A DNA stretch of 5,443 nt, taken from Methylococcaceae bacterium NSP1-2. Its GTDB lineage: Bacteria > Pseudomonadota > Gammaproteobacteria > Methylococcales > Methylomonadaceae. This document shows, piece by piece, positions 4,196-5,443 of the stretch. The notes below the pieces were generated by a model, which saw only the letters and a list, made by a program, of their open reading frames with translations, was not told where the DNA came from and searched no databases. The DNA lies in contig NQJH01000202.1 of assembly GCA_002256685.1 (NCBI GenBank), positions 1,196 to 6,638 of the forward strand, given 5' to 3'. The position numbers were made by a program, and so were the translations under genes. Positions within the stretch are counted from its first letter, which is position 1. Every line of letters begins with the position of its first letter.

Positions 4196-5443
4196 ATTAG
4201 TGCTAAGCAAGTCGATAACTGGCAAGCCTTTCTAAACTCAGCCGTTTCGCCTTGTCTGTTAGTTGCTCCAATAGATCACGGTTTATTGCTCGATAATCCC
4301 GCTATTGCCATTATCACCGAAAGCCAGCTTTCAGGTGAAAAAGTTGAACAACGGCGCAGACGGCGCAAATCAGCGGCGCGTGAACTCGAAAATATTATTA
4401 ACAACCTCAATGAACTGAGCATCGGTTCACCTGTGGTACATCAAGAGCATGGCGTGGGTCGTTATTTAGGGCTACAAACCTTAACCGTCGGAGGGATTGC
4501 TAATGAATTCTTGATGTTAGAGTATGCCAACCATGACAAACTCTATGTACCTGTGTCATCGTTACACGTTATCAGCCGCTATACGGGCATGAATCCAGAA
4601 GACGCGCCGTTGCACAAACTCGGTAGCGACCAATGGCAAAAACTCAAGAAAAAAGCCATCGAACGGATTTATGATGTCGCGGCTGAATTGTTAGAAATTC
4701 ATGCTAAACGCGCGATTAAACAAGGTCACGCTTTTAGCATTGATGAAGACGAGTACCAAGCTTTTGCTGATGCGTTTCCATTTGAAGAAACGCCCGACCA
4801 ACAAGCCGCCATTGAAGCCATTTTAAAAGACATGGCAAGTCCGCAACCGATGGACAGAGTAATTTGCGGTGATGTCGGTTTTGGTAAAACCGAAGTGTCA
4901 ATGCGGGCGGCATTTATCGCCGTACAAGCGGGTAAACAAGTCGCGGTATTAGTTCCGACCACGCTACTTGCCCAACAACATTATCAAAATTTTCAAGACC
5001 GATTCGCTGATTGGCCGGTACGGATTGAAGTGTTATCACGTTTTGTTTCACCCAAACAGCAAAAACAACTCGCTGAACAACTCGCCCTCGGTCAAATTGA
5101 TATTATTATCGGCACGCACGCCTTATTATCCAAAGAATTAAAATATAAAGCCCTAGGCTTGGTCATCATTGATGAAGAACACCGTTTTGGTGTGCGGCAA
5201 AAAGAACACTTTAAAAAATTGCGTCATGAATTGGATATGCTGACGCTGACCGCCACGCCGATTCCACGAACGCTGAATATGGCAATGGCGGGATTACGCG
5301 ATATATCCATCATTGCCAGTCCGCCACCGAATCGCCACGTTATCAAAACTTTTATCAGCGAATGGATAGATTCACAAATCAAAGAAGCCTGTTTGCGGGA
5401 AATCAAACGCGGCGGGCAGGTGTTCTTCCTGCATAACGATGTT
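4172..5443 (+). pseudogene. mfd: mfd, 3' part: D3 remainder, RNA-polymerase-binding domain and translocase, runs off window
   Basis: This frame is open from the junction to the last base and ends in-frame at HNDV, matching YNDV in E. coli, so the gene continues outside. In order it holds the rest of domain D3 (with ITESQLSGEKVEQRRRRR), the CarD-like RNA-polymerase-interaction domain from 4424 (GSPVVHQEHGVGRYLGL, then YVPVSSLHVISRY), and the RecG-like superfamily-2 motor. The motor shows TPDQQAAI, Walker A GDVGFGKTE (4868-4894), motif Ia VPTTLLAQQHYQNF, IIGTHALL, the Walker B box DEEH (5171-5182) and motif III TATPIPRTLNMAM (from 5249). All catalytic residues seen are intact. Without the upstream frame the first in-frame ATG is at 4514, inside the polymerase-binding domain. 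A GTG at 4433 is no better placed, so efficient independent translation is doubtful. Confidence 0.92.

Noticed and set aside
4183..4204. Programmed ribosomal frameshift joining the two mfd frames
   Set aside because: No recognised slippery heptamer with a following structure is seen, Mfd is not known to use frameshifting, and slippage would not restore the roughly 25 missing residues.
4726..5406. Minus-strand frames within the second half of mfd
   Set aside because: They are antisense to the helicase motifs; the + frame carries Walker A, DEEH and TATPIPR.
1..5443. CRISPR array, tRNA, rRNA, 4.5S or tmRNA
   Set aside because: I saw no regularly spaced direct repeats, no cloverleaf with a CCA end and no known structural-RNA landmarks on either strand.

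Overview
The window looks like chromosomal DNA from a gammaproteobacterium of moderate to low GC content. RlmH and Mfd resemble the E. coli proteins over long stretches, and the intergenic DNA holds REP-type hairpins like those of Gammaproteobacteria. A Thiotrichales- or Methylococcales-like host is my impression only; nothing here fixes the genus. There is no tRNA, rRNA, CRISPR array, phage gene or intact transposase, and I do not see a new multi-gene system.

Layout. (1) Bases 1-128 hold the 3' end of an unidentified + strand gene. It converges on rlmH across a 179-base gap that carries a terminator-like hairpin and a symmetrical pair of REP-like hairpins (234-278). (2) Bases 308-2196 are a compact minus-strand cluster. 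In transcription order it has a multi-pass membrane protein, a universal stress protein, a small protein joining a cold-shock-like N-terminus to a TM2 membrane domain, and rlmH (23S rRNA pseudouridine-1915 methyltransferase). The gaps are 24, 31 and 7 bases, so co-transcription is likely. (3) Bases 2197-2484 are a divergent intergenic region with weak promoter-like signals and three consecutive small hairpins. (4) Bases 2485-2799 encode a small BON-domain lipoprotein on the + strand. (5) Bases 2800-3036 are non-coding and dominated by inverted repeats, including a near-perfect AT-rich palindrome nested in a longer degraded inverted repeat. (6) From 3037 to the window end lies mfd, the transcription-repair coupling factor.

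The most consequential observation is that mfd is broken. The first reading frame stops at 4192-4194, while strong Mfd homology resumes in the next frame from about 4172 and stays open to base 5443. From remembered E. coli Mfd, about 25 residues at the start of domain D3 are missing at the junction. This is an internal deletion of about 77 bases, not a one-base slip. Both halves are otherwise well conserved, so the lesion is either recent or an assembly artefact.

How the genes relate: the minus cluster joins a stress protein and small membrane proteins of unknown role to a ribosome-modification enzyme. The + strand side pairs an envelope lipoprotein with a DNA-repair translocase, without evidence that these two share a function.
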